A stretch of DNA of 64,000 nt from Piper betle. Taxonomy: Eukaryota; Streptophyta; Magnoliopsida; Piperales; Piperaceae. The notes below the pieces were generated by a model. It saw only the letters and a list, made by a program, of their open reading frames with translations, had not been told where the DNA came from and did not search any database. The DNA lies in NCBI GenBank assembly GCA_033002965.1, contig JAURVB010002099.1, positions 124,001 to 188,000 of the forward strand, written 5' to 3'. The translations under genes and the position numbers were made by a program. This document shows positions 11,249 through 24,773 of the stretch, piece by piece. Every line of letters begins with the position of its first letter. Positions within the stretch are counted from its first letter, which is position 1.

Positions 11249-12391
11249 CATCTACCTTTCTCTGCAGTGAGTACCCAAAACAAGTTACATGAAGTTGATT
11301 GATAAGCATTAAAGGTCCCTAATTTTGTGCTCGTGTTATAGTTTAATAGCTCTTCCTCGTTGTTGGTAATTGCCCATCACTCAAAGAAATTGAAAGGAGC
11401 AGTTGCAATTAAAAAGTCGGATTTGTATAATACTCTGATTCGCCATGCAAGTTCAACAATCGTTGTAAGTGCAAGTCTTGGCATCTTTTGAATCGGTACT
11501 TCACTGACCTGAGAAAGGACTTAAAATTTAATAAAAAAATGTGTAATTGCAATGACCCTGATGAGTAGAAATATATCATAACACAAGCAGATCTTTACTG
11601 CATGTTTGTTAAATGTTTTATAAGACAGTGCTAGCTAGTATTGAAGCATCTGATATGGTCCTGATCACATGAACAAGTAGATCTCTAGTCCCCAAAATAT
11701 ATTTAACTGTACAATGCAAGTAATTGTTCATAAGCTTTCTTAAGTTTGAACCCATTAAAATACCATCAATAATTCCCATCCAGACTCGCTAGAAAATTAT
11801 TAGCTTACTAGATACCAATGCATTCAAGCTTGATTTACTGCAATTTAAATTTGTAGTTAATGCATATTTATTCAATTGTGGTGCTCCTTAGTGATCCTTA
11901 CCATTTGGCATCTACTACATAATTGATCTACTTTGATTGTTTTTTTTAATTTTCAGGAACATATATGTGGTCATTTTTGTGTCTGCTGGGTTCCCATGTT
12001 GATCGGCTCGATTTGCTCTTCGGCTTGTGAAACGTCGAAGAATCATTATTGGGCATGACTCGGAAGCCCACTCCACCAACCCAATAGAGTTTTTTAAACT
12101 ATGGTGTGGCCAACAATTCTTTGTTAGAACATGTTGTGAGTGCTTGAGTACGTATGCATGGCCTACGTTATGCTCACCCATGCTTATTTACAAAATTGAA
12201 ACTTAATATTGGATTTAAAGTAGGAGAATCAAATAATCAAAATATAACTTTTTTTAAAAAATACAATAAAAATATCTCTTGCATAGGGTTATAGGCTCAA
12301 ATATCGTTAACCTGAATTCCTTAAAAAAATAAAAAATAAAAATATGTTAATTTAAAAAAATAAGAAAGCTATAGATTCGAGTCCAGTTAGA
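11249..12391. other. AT-rich intergenic DNA, no gene seen
   Basis: No recognisable coding or RNA gene. The right edge is the point where similarity to the second DUF599 segment begins. Confidence 0.55.
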
Positions 12392-13120
12392 CTTAATTTC
12401 TCATTTTTTATTAATAAGAGCATATTTAATTGACTTGAAAAAATATAATAAAAGAATCAAATGATTATAATTCATCTTTTTATGTAAATAAAATATATAT
12501 CTTTAAAGTCAATAAGAATTTATATTTAAGATGTTAAATTATTATAGTCTATTTCATTATTTAACCAGAGTTTATGGATACAATTAAAATTTATCTAGTA
12601 CAATAATATCTTACCTGGTTAATCCTTAATTAGGGTTAGACTACATTAGTTGCACGCTATCCCTTCCACAATAATTAGCATGAGCGGATAATGAATATCA
12701 TAATTAGTCAAACAAATTAATATTAATTTCACGCATCTACATTCCCGTGCTGATGATCAGGAACTAACCAAATATTGACACATCATGTATGTTAGCATCT
12801 GCTTATGTAGTATAGATTGCCTCAACATGTATGCCCACTTTGATCACATCCTACCCAACATATAAAGCTAGGTAATTGTTGAACTATGATAGATATATTA
12901 CTTGTATAGATATATGATTGTGCATGTGTAGTTGTGATGAGCAAAGGAGTGATCTTGCATGTATGTCTCCCACACAACTAGTTGATCTCCTCCTTGCTTG
13001 ACATCAACTCAGGTGCTGCAATATTTGTGCAGTTTTTGCACCAATCTGTCGCTGTTTATCTCAGATTTGGAATATAGAACCAGTGCTGTTGGCCGCACTT
13101 GTCATGGTTGTACCAAAATA

Positions 13121-13612
13121 AAGAATGCCCACTGCATGCAAGAAAACAAGATTAAAGCAGATACTTAAACGAATAAATGCCGCTCACTGAGAGGAAAATA
13201 AGCAACCGACAACATGAGATTGTTTTATATTGACAGCTTTGGGCACGCCATTACAAGAAGACAAGAAGAAGTATGGTTATAGCAAAATAAAGAATGCCCA
13301 CTGCATGCAAGAAAACAAGATTAAAGCAGATACTTAAACGAATAAATGCCGGCCACTGAGAGGAAAATAAGCAACCGACAACATGAGATTGTTTTATATT
13401 GACAGTTTGGGCACGCCATTACAAGAAGACAAGAAGAAGTATGGTTATAACAAAATAAAGAATGCCCACTGCATGCAAGAAAACAAGATTAAAGCATATA
13501 CTTAAACGAATAAATGCCGCCCACTGAGAGGAAAATAAGCAACCGACAACATGAGATTGTTTTATATCGACAGCTTTGGGCACGCCATTACAAGAAGAAA
13601 AAAGAAGAAGTG
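13121..13612. repeat. 169-bp tandem repeat, three units, in copy 1 only
   Basis: AAGAATGCCCACTGCATGCA begins units at 13121, 13290 and 13459, an exact 169 bp period. The units are nearly identical. The duplicated segment at 23.3 kb has a single unit, so the expansion happened in this copy (or contracted in the other) after the duplication. Confidence 0.92.
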
Positions 13613-14568
13613 GGTAATTGCCAGGCAGAATAAAAGAAGTTGGTTCGAACACGACATTCCGTTGGAGAAGAAGCTCCCAGAATTAGCCTCTCCCTTCCTT
13701 TTCCTTAAAACTGCTCTATGAAAAGGTGGAAAAAAGATAAAACAAACTGCTCCAAAAGAATAATTCTACAGAACAAAACGTGACCCTCAGCCTAAATTTT
13801 CCTCTGTATACTTTCTTCATGTAAAATATAAGTTGAAGGATTAAAAGTTAGTTTAGTTGATGCTAAGCATTCTCTTAAACATGAGATGTACCAAAGCTAC
13901 CCCATGCTCACCTGAAAAATATTGTTGCCAGCACTTGATTTATTTATGTTGCAGACGTGTACGGCATTGGTGTAGGAGACCTGCAATACACCCTGCTGAT
14001 CAAACCCCTCCTCTCATGTCATTGTCACGCCCCACACTTAATCATTCTCGTGCCCAAAACGACCGGCCATCTTCTTCTTCCTCCACACCATTCACCCAAC
14101 CTCTCCCCAACTTTCCCTCCTTTTGGGCCCTCCTCGTCAGACTCTCACTTACCCATCTCCCCCTCTTTCCACCACACGCAACAATATCAATATCCCCACA
14201 TAACAGATCATTCCTCACTAATTTGATTAGAACCTGATTATTCTATACCTTAGTCAACCTCTGCTTTTTGCCCAGTCCAGATATTAACCCGCAGTATGCA
14301 ATAGAATGAATATGAAAGTCGTAAATTAATCATGCAGAACGCATGGTGTACACTTAATTTGGTAGCAGCCAAAAGGGAAGATCAGAATGGTGTAAGATTA
14401 TATAGAACAAAAAGAGGAGCAGGCCGTCACGAACTGAATTAAGTTGTAGCTAGTGCGTATGTCGCAATTGTCTAAATTCGATTCACAAATGCAAAAGGCT
14501 CCTCTTTTCTACAACAACCCCCAACACCTAGAGTGCACGTCTTGTCACTTCAACTTGCCCAATGAACA

Positions 14569-14576
14569 TATAAATA
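14569..14576 (+). promoter_or_regulatory. TATA box of DUF599 gene, copy 1
   Basis: TATAAATA about 150 bp upstream of the ATG at 14727. The same box is conserved at the same position in copy 2. Confidence 0.6.
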
Positions 14577-14726
14577 GCCTCGTTGGGTATGCTAAGTTGG
14601 GATTGCAGAGTAACAGAGCCGATAGCCAGATCGAGCTAGGTGGTGGTATTTGAAACTGGCTCTACTCATCATCGAGCTCTCGGTCGTCGGAAACCTTATA
14701 ATACATAATAATCACATAACAAAAAC

Positions 14727-15536
14727 ATGGAGTGGAGGGAGTACTATCTAGACATGATCTTGGTGCCCTTGGGTTTGCTCGTTAACGTCGCCTATCATGC
14801 ATGGCTATGGCAAAGAGTCCGAACGCAGCCCATGAAGACCGTCATGGGCGTCAATGCCATCGGCCGCCGCTTGTGGGTCTTTGCCATGATGAAGGTAACG
14901 TTTACGTAACTATATATTGATTTATTGAGGTCTGGTATGCGGATTCTAATCAGTTTTATAGTTCTGTGTATTTATATGATGCAGGACAATGATAAGAAGA
15001 GCATATTGGTGGTGCAGACATTGAGGAACGCGATCATGGGGTCGACGTTGATGGCGATGACGTCGGTGCTGCTCTGCTCCGGTCTGGCAGCGCTGATCAG
15101 CAGTACCTACAGCATAAAGAGGCCTATTGGCGACGAGGTGTACGGCGCGCACGGCGAGTTCACGGTGGCGCTCAAGTACGTCACCATCCTCATCTTCTTC
15201 CTCTTCTCCTTCATCTGCTACTCCCTCTCCATCCGCTTCATCAACCAGGTGAACTTCCTCACCAATACCCCGCCGGACCCCGACTACTCGTCGGTGGTGT
15301 CGCCGGTGTACGTCTCGCAGCTGCTGGAGAAGGGCTCCGTGCTCAACACCGTCGGCAACCGCCTCTTCTACGCGGCACTGCCGCTGCTCCTGTGGATATT
15401 CGGGCCGGTGCCGGTGTTCTTGAGCACCACGATGATGATGCCGGTGCTGTACAATCTGGACGTTGTGCGTGGGTGTGGTGGGAAGAGGGAGAGGGGGCAG
15501 CAGGTTAGGGACGATGACGGATTCGTAACTCCGTGA
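14727..15536 (+). CDS. DUF599-family membrane protein, copy 1
   Basis: Two exons, 14727-14894 and 14985-15536, with a 90 bp GT-AG intron (AAG|GTAACG ... ATGCAG|GAC) give 239 residues, in the size range of plant DUF599 proteins. Domains: first membrane segment ILVPLGLLVNVAYHAWL with the family YHxW pattern, followed by GVNAIGRRLW; a second segment TLMAMTSVLLCSGLAALIS; a third YVTILIFFLFSFICYSLSI; and a fourth near LFYAALPLLLWIFGPVPVF. The C-terminus is hydrophilic and short. Plant DUF599 proteins are membrane proteins of unknown function, so no biochemical role is assigned. The frame is fully open and exon 2 is strongly GC-rich, unlike the surrounding DNA. It differs from copy 2 at about ten residues. 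Confidence 0.92.
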
Positions 15537-15810
15537 TAAGTTCGTTGGAAAGGGTGCAAAATTGATGGTTAACGAAGTATGGGCGAACAGTTACAATGTT
15601 GATGGATCCAATACGAATATATTCGACTGCTACAAGCATCCAAATTATGATGGTGTCATTCCCTTGGATCGTCATGCCAGCTTTAATTCATATACTCAAA
15701 GTTTCTGAACGAAAGTACGTGAATAGAAGCTGGTTATGTAAATTGATGGGAAGTCATGAACAGTTGTATAACTCCACAATGATTGTTGTGGAGGGTCGAT
15801 GCATTTTCCA

Positions 15811-18800
15811 TATGAAAATCCAAGCAGTTCATATTGTGCCTCTCTATTAAGATGTCAGTTACGCATTTATTTATATTTCATCCAAGATTGAAAAGTTCCT
15901 GGTAGCTAGCATGCCCTTCTCGGTGATGAGAGCATTTTTTTCGATCCTTCTTCAAATAAGCCCCTTTGAGGTAATAATCAAATTATATTGCAGACCAGGA
16001 ACGAGTTTGAGAAGGATCAAACTGATATAGATTAATTAGCAATGTTGAGTTATGTGATTATGAGCTAGACGACTGTCATGTATGCTGGTAGGTGTGAGAT
16101 GTTCTTGAAGACAACTTGGAGATTGTGCTCCACAATTAAAAATGAGAATAATTAGTATAAGACAACTTATATTTTTATATAAGCTAATTTTAATATAAAC
16201 CTTCGATTACAAGAATGGTCGGATGATAAGGACAATTTATTTATATAAGAAAAATTACAACTATGTGATTTGAATGCATAGCTAGATTTAAAAGCTGATG
16301 ATATTCTCGCTCCAGCAGCAATTGATACTAAAGTTTCTCATTAATAATACCTGTAAAAAACTATTTCAAAATTGTAAATTTAAATAGTTGAATCCTAATA
16401 TCACAATGATAATTTTCGAATAACTAAATTCTAAAATCACGGAGGCATTCTTCTTAATCTAAGCATTGATTTTTTTACCAAACAACATCATTAGCTACTA
16501 ATATACCAAGTTCGACTAAGACAGACTCCTAATTAACGTTTGCAACATACTTTTTTTAATATGTGCCTTTTTATAAATTTTTTTCCCACGGCCTTTAGCT
16601 AAAACCGTGGGCAGTGTGCAAACTGAGCATGAGCTAAGTGGCCATTTTGAACCAGCTTTATCGGCCCAGACTAATGCTAACAAGGGAAATTTTTGTAGCC
16701 GATCTGGCATAGATGCAAAAATCGACCCATTCCATTCAGAATTTGATGATTTAAATCAGATTGAAGGCATCCGATCCCAAAAAAATAGTAAATCGTTTAA
16801 TATATAAAATCAGTCATTGAATCGCCGGTTTGATACCAATTTATGGCTAATCCCAAATCGGCGTAAATGGAAAAAAATCTTAAAGACATGAATTAGTACA
16901 CTTTCTTTTTTTAAACTATAGCCTGATATTGCATGTTATTTTATATATATATATAGGTTAATTAGGTCAACATTTTTACCATTTCGACATGTAGCTTCCT
17001 TCGCACAAAATACTACCCCTCTAATATTGTGTCTCGGCAACTTGTAAAAAGTGGGAAGTCCATTGATGCATGCTTGTACACCAGCAACACTACTTCACCA
17101 GCCGGACAGGAAACGAATTGTGATACCCTGATATAGTGCTAAACATTAGAATAAACAGATAGTAATATAAATGGCCAGCAACTATTATAAATATATATTC
17201 AATCAACCGAGATTGCTCTCATGACCAACAGAGCTCTGTTTCTGCCAATAGAATAGGTCCAAATCAGGTGAAACAAAAACATTGTGCATGCATCCTCATG
17301 GACCTCAATGGAGTCTGATTGGATCGTATCTTAGTGGAGAACCCACTTTGAAAACCTACCAGCATCAAGTAGAAATAAAGGTCTTCCACCTCAAATGAGG
17401 AAGAGAATGGATTGAACATTTGAACAGCAGAAAAACAAAGATAAAGACGATAGTACAAGTAAACAAACATATATGCCTGTATCTTCCACTTCACCGATAA
17501 ATTTCAGTCGGCACAATGCTTCTCTGCATTTTCCGGTGCAAAGTAGCCGATAAAAGAAGTGGCCATTCTTTATTCTCTTCTCAATTTACCATTGACACCA
17601 GAATGAAGACGACAACCAAAATGTTCCTACATGGATCCTTATTAATGCCACTATCAATTGAGGAAAATCAAAGACGCAAAAACTACCTTGAAAGCAAGAT
17701 ACTTGTAAAGATGATAATTTTAAATTTGAAGGCTAAAACTCCCTAGCCTGCTTCATGTAGTGATGTTTACTTATAACTCATGCTACTCACGGTGGACAAT
17801 TAAAATCTCAGACGAACATTTACATAAGTATATGGTTAGCATTGTTGTTCATGCCAATGGTCAGATACGACATAGGAACATCCTAACGGCAGATTTGCAT
17901 GATAATAAGTGTAATGTACCGTGCAGGTACTGACTGCGCCAGCACTTGCAGAAGCGCTTTGGCTTTTACCGAATTTCCACGTGCTTTCAACTTCTTCTGC
18001 GCACAGAGTATACCTGTTCTTCCTTCTAGAAGATGGATTGATGGAATGATGTAAGACATTTTTTAATAAATGGAAGAAAATATAAAGAGTTAAAAAGAAG
18101 AAAAATAATGCATTAATTGATTATAATATTTTGTTTGCCTTAAAAATAAAGCTTCTATATATCTTTATTAACATATATTAACATATAATAAAGCTTCCTT
18201 ATTATATTAACATATATTTGAGTTAAAATAAATTAAGATTTGACTAAAAAGATTTTATTTATCTTTTGTTACGCAGGAGTAGTTGTTAATTCAAAAATAT
18301 TAGAGAAGTTTTATAACAAATTGGTTATCAAAGCCTTAATTCAATAGTGTGCCGGTTGACTGCCGCCAACTTTATGTATGACTGTACGTCACATTCTATT
18401 TTCATATCACTACAAACGATCATCCCCTCCCATTTGAAAATCTTTTCCATATTCACTAAATATATTTTACCTTCTTATCACCGGCAGGGGATTGTCCTCT
18501 ATCCGTCTACAAATTTTTTTCATATTTACAAACAAAAATTAAAAAATGTAGTATTCTCATCTATTATTTTCCATTATACATCGTGACTCTCAAATTTTAA
18601 TTAGTTATCATGTTCCTATTGTCAAAGAAAAGTAGACTTGAATGACTCCAATTTTTACCTATCTAGTTATTGTGTTCTTATTGTCAAGGAAGGAAGAGTA
18701 GTTTTAGATGTGCCTGTTCTTCTATATATCTAATCCTACCGATTGATCTATTTTATTATCTTTTTTTAGAACTCGATAATAGGCTATTTTAAGGAGAGTA

Positions 18801-19079
18801 TAATGTAAAACATATATACTTATCAAGAAATTACTTCTTCACTATACCTTCTACGATATATATTGAGTAGTCACCTTTAAATAAATATAAGAGAATATGA
18901 AAAAGTAAAAAGAAGAAACAATATATTAATTGATTATAGTATTTTAATTGTCTATAAAACAAGGCTTCCTCGTGATATTAAGATATGTTTGATTTTAAAT
19001 GAATTGAGATTTGACTAAAAATTTTTATTTATTTATTGTTATGTATTAATTTAAAAACCTTATGACAGTTTTACATCAC
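15811..19079. other. Intergenic DNA, no gene supported
   Basis: AT-rich DNA between the first DUF599 segment and the reticulon-like gene. A short GC-richer patch at 17.93-18.01 kb has an open minus-strand frame, but no family could be recognised. Contains diverged direct repeats listed separately. Confidence 0.5.
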
Positions 19080-19090
19080 GGAACTGGTTG
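18066..19090. repeat. Pair of diverged direct repeats about 0.8 kb apart
   Basis: The stretches at about 18,066-18,345 and 18,888-19,090 share a common order of motifs (AAAAAGAAGAAA, TTAATTGATTATA, ATTTGACTAAAAA, TTTATTTATTGTTA). They could be remnants of LTRs or two copies of one small transposon. Terminal TG/CA and target duplications were not resolved. Confidence 0.45.
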
Positions 19091-20911
19091 TTGGAAAATA
19101 ACTCTCAACCTGAAGAAGATTCAGCGGCAGAGTTTAAGTCTCGCTGAAAGATCATTCCCAGTATCAGAAAATAGACAATGCAATAAGTGTTTTAAAGAAT
19201 AACACGTTACATCAGAGCACCAACGCAGAATCTTCCACTCAAATGCAGTCAGAAAACAGTAACAAATATAGGCGTCCCAAGATGCACAGTTATTGATACT
19301 CTCTATGATCAAACTCCTTCGGATAAAGCACAGACAGCATCCACTATGATCTAAATTCCTTTGTTTCACTGAAATGAAACTTCCCAACGAAAACTATCAT
19401 TACAGAACCACTAGGATAAATGCATTCTTGTCAAGTAAGCTTGAAGGTCTACTCAAACTTGTTTATGTAAATTCTCAGAAAACAAAATTATATTTACAAC
19501 TTCTATCTCCCCTTGACTTAAAATACCACGTTGACACTTTTTACAAGAAAACACCCGCCAAAAGGGAAAAAGGTGAGGGAGAGCATGTGTACCATCTACT
19601 GGATTGACTCCTGAGCTCCAGTAGAATCACGCCTTCTGATAAACTGAGGGGGACAAGAGTTAACTGTTTGCGAACTTTGGAACAAAAGATACAAACAAAA
19701 GAAGCATAGCCCTGCCAAGAAAAAAGAATGGAAATTTATTTTAATTTGCTAAAAACTGTTTTTGTAGCGAACCAATATAATATTTAAGAGTTGGTGTGTG
19801 GAGTCGGGCTAATAAATATCAGCATAAGCAACAGTAGCTCCAGATGCCAATCTCCCCAATGCAGAGAGGAAATAGAGAATGACAACCACCTGCAGAATAA
19901 GTAATGTTAGTAACAAATACTAGTAAAACACAAGTCAAGCAGAAGATTGCAAAAATACAATAAAGGCAGCATTCGCACTATCTAGAATCACCAATAGAAC
20001 AAATGCATATTTCGACAATTATCTTGTCTAGGCATCTAAACTTCTACTTGTGAGTATTTGAGTTGCTACACACACAATGTCCATAACTATCATCCAGTTA
20101 GCTTCCTTGTGCATGCTATATATCACAAGTAATAGCTCAAAAATAAGAAACAAGCTCAAGATAGTAAAATATTTACCAACGTGACCAATATTCGAAAACA
20201 ATTGTAAAGGCAACAACTATATTTATATCAAGAAGCCAGGGATTGATCCAGCTTTTAATAAAATTATGGCAGATAGGAAACAAGCAAAGCAATAGCAAGA
20301 TAAACTAACCACCAATCGTGTTTCTCTAGTGTGTAGTTTTCAATCAATTTAGACAAATAACTCAAGCTCATAACAATTTCAACTAGAAAAGCTAAATTTT
20401 GCTGTGCCCTTTCTCTAAAAATGGTAAGTCAATAAATTATTCAGTGTCCTCACTTCCAAATAAAAAACCCATTTCATATAAAAAGAAGGTTAATTCTAGA
20501 AATAAATAACTCACTCAAAATTAAATTGGAAATCTTAGTAATCGATCAAACCTTAATAAAAAGCCTCTTGTCATGCCCAGTAGCAGCAACTCTAAGAACA
20601 GACTCGGCAGCACCAATCGTGTTAGCCAAGCAAGCAGCAAACCCATTAGCAGTATCTTGCGAAATCTGCCACTCAAGTGGATCCACAGGTACCCTACAAA
20701 AATTTTCCAATCACATAAAATCGCCAAAGAAAAAAGACAAGCTCAATCTCGACAACCATATCAATTCCATCGAAAAATGAAAGCTTCCCACGTTCTACCA
20801 AAATAGAAAAGTTTCCACCATCGCAGAAAATACTCAAAGAACAGAAAACGTAAACCCAATAAAACAATTCTCAAATGAATATAAAAAATAAAATACAACC
20901 ACTCCCGTTTC

Positions 20912-21182
20912 TGTTACAAGTTAAAAGAAAGACACAAGAAGAAAGAAGTACTCTTATTGCATTAATTGCTTAAAGTAAAACAAAAACAGGACAAAAAACC
21001 TTTATAGATTTTACACCAACGGAATGTCCACAAAAGTAGCTATTACAACCTACAAATTCAAACATGTAGCAACAACCTCATATACTGGACTATAAAGAAA
21101 AAAATCCCTTAAGACTAGGACAACATAACAACTAATTGACCAAAACAAGTGAAAATTACTTTTTTGACTAATTCTACCAACA
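20912..21182 (-). mobile_element. Copia LTR 1 (outer left)
   Basis: 271 bp, TG...CA termini: on the minus strand it begins TGTTGGTAGAATTAG and ends CTTGTAACA. A polypurine tract (TTTAAGGGAGTG on minus) directly precedes it, marking it as a 3' LTR. Its outer edge is the left boundary of the composite insertion. Confidence 0.88.
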
Positions 21183-21634
21183 ATCACTCCCTTAAATTGA
21201 TGTTTGCTAACATTCAGTTTAAAGTCTTGATTGTTTCTAGCGAGCAAACTCCAAGTGATCTTCTAAGCTTCATGAATGACTCCATCTTGAGGGCTTTGGT
21301 GAATATATCAGCAACTTGATCTTCACTCCTGCAATAGATTAGAACAATTGTTTCATTATTGCTAAGATCTCTCAAGAAATAAAACTTCACATCAATGTGC
21401 TTGCTTCTTCCATGCAGCATAGGATTCTTGGAGAGCTTGATTGTTGAATTGTTGTCACAAAAAATTTCAGTAGCTCCTGGTTGCTTGAATTTCAGCTCTT
21501 CAAGAATTCTCCTTAACCAAACAGCTTGGCAAGCACAAGCTGTAGCAGCAACAAACTCAGCTTCTATGCTTGACAAAGTGACAATGGGTTACTTCTTGGA
21601 TGACTACGAAATAGCACAAGATGAGTTCAAACAC
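21183..21634 (-). mobile_element. Copia 3' coding fragment (RNase H end)
   Basis: The minus-strand frame at 21576-21214 encodes the C-terminal RNase H part of a Ty1/copia polyprotein. Recognisable landmarks are AEFVAATACACQAVWLRRIL, the IFCDNNSTIKLSKNP block with its catalytic Asp, HIDVKFYFLRD and DQVADIFTKAL. Upstream it breaks off and runs into LTR 2 through about 17 bp of unrelated sequence. No other copia domains are attached. Confidence 0.88.
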
Positions 21635-21907
21635 TGTTACAAGTTAAAAGAAAGACACAAGAAGAAAGAAATACTTTTATTGCATTAATTGCTTAAAATA
21701 AAACAAAAACAGGATAAAAAACCTTTATAGACTTTACACCAAACGGAAAGTCCACAAAAATAGCTATTTCAACCCCACTAATTCAAACATGTAGCAACAA
21801 CCTCATATATGGGAGTATAAAGAAAAAAATCCCTTAAGACTAGGACAACCCAACAACTAATTGACCAAAACATGTGCAAAATACTTTTTTGACTAATTCT
21901 ACCAACA
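21635..21907 (-). mobile_element. Copia LTR 2
   Basis: 273 bp, nearly the same sequence as LTR 1, with TG...CA ends and a polypurine tract (TTTAAGGGAGGGATTG on minus) immediately before it. It is a 3' LTR in tandem, same orientation, with LTR 1. Confidence 0.88.
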
Positions 21908-22565
21908 ATCCCTCCCTTAAATTGATGTTTGCTAACATTCAGTTTAAAGTCTTGATTGTTTCCAGTGAGCAGACTCCAAGTGATCTTCTAAGCTTTACGA
22001 ATGACTCCATCTCGAGGGCCTTGGTGAATATATCAGCAACCTGATCTTCACTCCTGCAATAGATTAGATCAATTGTTCCATTATTGCTAAGATCTCTCAA
22101 GAAATAAAACTTCACATCAATGTGCTTGCTTCTTCTATGCAGCACAGGATTCTTTGAGAGCTTGATTGTTGAATTGTTGTCACAAAAAATTTCAGTGGCT
22201 CCTGGTTGCTTGAATTTCAGCTCTTCAAGAATTCTCTTTAACCAAACAACTTGGCAAGCACAAGCTGTAGCAGCAACAAACTCAGCTCCTGTGCTTGACA
22301 AAGTGACAATGGGTTGCTTCTTGGATGACCACAAAATAGCACCTGTCCCAAACATAAAAGCATAGCTTGAAGTGCTCCTTCTATCATTTTGATCTCCTGC
22401 ATAATCACTGTCAGTAAAACCTAACAAATTAGACTTTACAACCTTCCGGTAAAATATCCTAAGGTCTCTTGTTCCTTGCAAGTAACGAAGGATTCTTTTG
22501 GTAGCTACCAAGTGCATTTCTGTAGGACTCTCCATATACCTATTGATTAAACTCACAGAATAAGC
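21908..22565 (-). mobile_element. Copia 3' coding fragment (end of reverse transcriptase and RNase H)
   Basis: An open 205-codon frame at 22556-21939. It begins in the copia motif SLINRYMESPTEMH followed by the RILRYLQGT block. It continues through GFTDSDYAGDQNDRRSTSSY, the RNase H core and CDNNSTIKLS, and ends with the same stop as the neighbouring fragment. gag, protease, integrase and most of the reverse transcriptase are missing. Similarity stops where the DUF599 duplication begins. Confidence 0.9.
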
Positions 22566-24054
22566 CTTAATTTCTAATTTCTTACTAATAAGAGCATATT
22601 TAATTGACTTGAAAAAATATAATAAAAAGAATCAAATGTTTATAATTCATCTTTTTATGTAAATAAAATATATATATTTAAAGTCAATAAGAGTTTATAT
22701 TTAAGACATTAAATTATTATAGTCTATTTCATTATTTAATCAGAGTTTATATTGATACAATTAAAATTTATCTAGTACAATAATATCTTACCTAGTTAAT
22801 CCTTCATTAGGGTTAGACTACATTAGTTGCACGCTATCCCTTCCACAATAATTAGCATGAGCGGATAATGAATATCATAATTAGTCAAACAAATTAATAT
22901 TAATTTCACGCATCTACATTCCCGTGATGATGATCAGGAACTAACCAAATATTGACCCATCATGTATGTTAGCATCTGCTTATATAGTATAGATTGCCTC
23001 AACATGTATGCCCACTTTGATCACATCCTACCCAACATATAAAGCTAGGTAATTGTTGAACTATGATATATATATTACTTGTATAGATATATGATTGTGC
23101 ATGTGTAGTTGTGATGAGCAAAGGAGTGATCCTGCGTGTATGTCCCCCACACAACTAGTTGATCTCCTCCTTGCTTGACATCAACTCAGGTACTGCAATA
23201 TTAGTGCAGTTTTTGCATCAATCTGTAGCTGTTTATCTCAGATTTGGAATATAGAACCAGTGCTGTTGGCCGCAATTGTCATGGTTATACCAAAATAAAG
23301 AATGCCCACTGCATGCAAGAAAACAAGATTAAAGCAGATACTTAAACGAATAAATGCCGCCCACTGAGAGGAAAATAAGCAACCGACAACATGAGATTGT
23401 TTTATATTGACAGCTTTGGGCACGCCATTACAAGAAGACACGAAGAAGTGGGTAATTGCCAGGGAGAATAAAAGAAGTTGGTTCGAACACGACATTCTGT
23501 TGGAGAAGAAGCTCCCATAATTAGCCTCTCCCTTCCTTTTCCTTAAATCTGCTCTACGAAAAGGTGGAAAAAAGATAAAACAAACTGCCCCAAAAGAATA
23601 ATTCTACAGAACAAAACGTGACCCTCAACCTAAATTTTCCTCTGTATACTTTCTTCATGTAAAATATAAGTTGAAGGATTAAAAGTTATTTTAGTTGATG
23701 CTAAGCATTCTCTTAAACATGAGATGTACCAAAGCTACCCCATGCACACCTGAAAAATAGTGTTGCCAGCACTTGATTTATTTTTGTTGCAGACGTGTAC
23801 GGCATTGGTGTAGGAGACCCTGCAATACACCCTGGTGATCAAATCCCTCCTCTCATCTCATTGTCACGCCCCACACTTAATCCTTCTCGTGCCCAAAACG
23901 ACCGGCCATCTTCTTCTTGCTTCACACCATTAACCCAACCTCTCCCCAACTTTCCCTCCTTTTGGGCCCTCCTCGTCAGACTCTCACTTACCAATCTCCC
24001 CCTCTTTCCACCACACGCAACAATATCAATATCCCCACATAACAGATCATTCCT

Positions 24055-24478
24055 CACTAATTTGATCAGAACCTGATTATTCTATACCTTAGTCAAGCTC
24101 TGCTTTTTGCCCAGTCCAGATATTAACCCGCAGTATGCAATAGAATGAATATGAAAGTCGTAAATTAATCATGCAGAACGCATGGTGTACACTTAATTTG
24201 GTAGCAGCCAAAAGGGAAGATCAGAATGGTGCAAGATTATATAGAACAAAAAAAGGAGCAGGCCGTCACTAATTTGATCAGAACCTGATTATTCTATGCC
24301 TTAGTCAAGCTCTGCTTTTTGCCCAGTCCAGATGTTAACCCGCAGTATGCAATAGAATGAATATGAAAGTCGTAAATTAATCACGCAGAACGCATGGTGT
24401 ACACTTAATTTGCTAGCAGCCAAAAGGGAAGATCAGAATGGTGTAAGATTATATAGAACAAAAAGAGGAGCAGGCCGT
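24055..24478. repeat. 212-bp tandem duplication, two units, in copy 2 only
   Basis: CACTAATTTGATCAGAACCT starts units at 24055 and 24267, a 212 bp period, with the second unit ending near 24478. Copy 1 has one unit at 14.2-14.4 kb. It lies about 300-700 bp upstream of the start codon, in the promoter. Confidence 0.9.
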
Positions 24479-24619
24479 CACGAACTGAATTAAGTTGTAG
24501 CTAGTGCCTATGTCGCAATTGTCTAAAGTCGATTCACAAATGCAAAAGGCTCCTCTTTTCTACAACAACCCCCAACACCTACAGTGCACGTCTTGTCACT
24601 TCAACTTGCCCAATGAACA

Positions 24620-24627
24620 TATAAATA
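24620..24627 (+). promoter_or_regulatory. TATA box of DUF599 gene, copy 2
   Basis: TATAAATA about 150 bp before the ATG at 24774, at the same relative position as in copy 1. Core promoter sequence therefore moved with the gene. Confidence 0.55.
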
Positions 24628-24773
24628 GCCTCGTTGGGTATGCTAAGTTGGGATTGCAGAGTGGAGAGCCGAGAGCCAGATCGAGCTAGGTGGTATTTGA
24701 AACTGGCTCTACTCATCATCGAGCTCTCGGTCGTCGGTAACCTTATAATACATAATAGTCACATAACAAAAAA

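Larger units (their letters stand above)
12392..15810. repeat. Duplicated segment, copy 1 (3.42 kb, carries DUF599 gene)
   Basis: Sequence from CTTAATTTCT at 12392 to ...GCATTTTCCA at 15810 aligns almost throughout with 22566-25856. It includes promoter, both exons, the intron and 3' flank of the DUF599 gene, so the copying was at DNA level, not from spliced mRNA. Copy 1 has no copia sequence at its borders and is therefore the better candidate for the original locus. The length difference from copy 2 is explained almost exactly by local tandem repeats (two extra 169-bp units here, one extra 212-bp unit there). Confidence 0.9.

Noticed and set aside
17930..18010. GC-richer patch with an open minus-strand frame
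   Set aside because: Possible old exon, but no family, start, stop or partner exon could be defended.
19712..19819. U12-type (AT-AC) intron 3 in the reticulon-like gene
   Set aside because: The donor ATATTTATT does not match the U12 consensus ATATCCTT and the intron ends in AG, so a mutated GT donor is the simpler reading.
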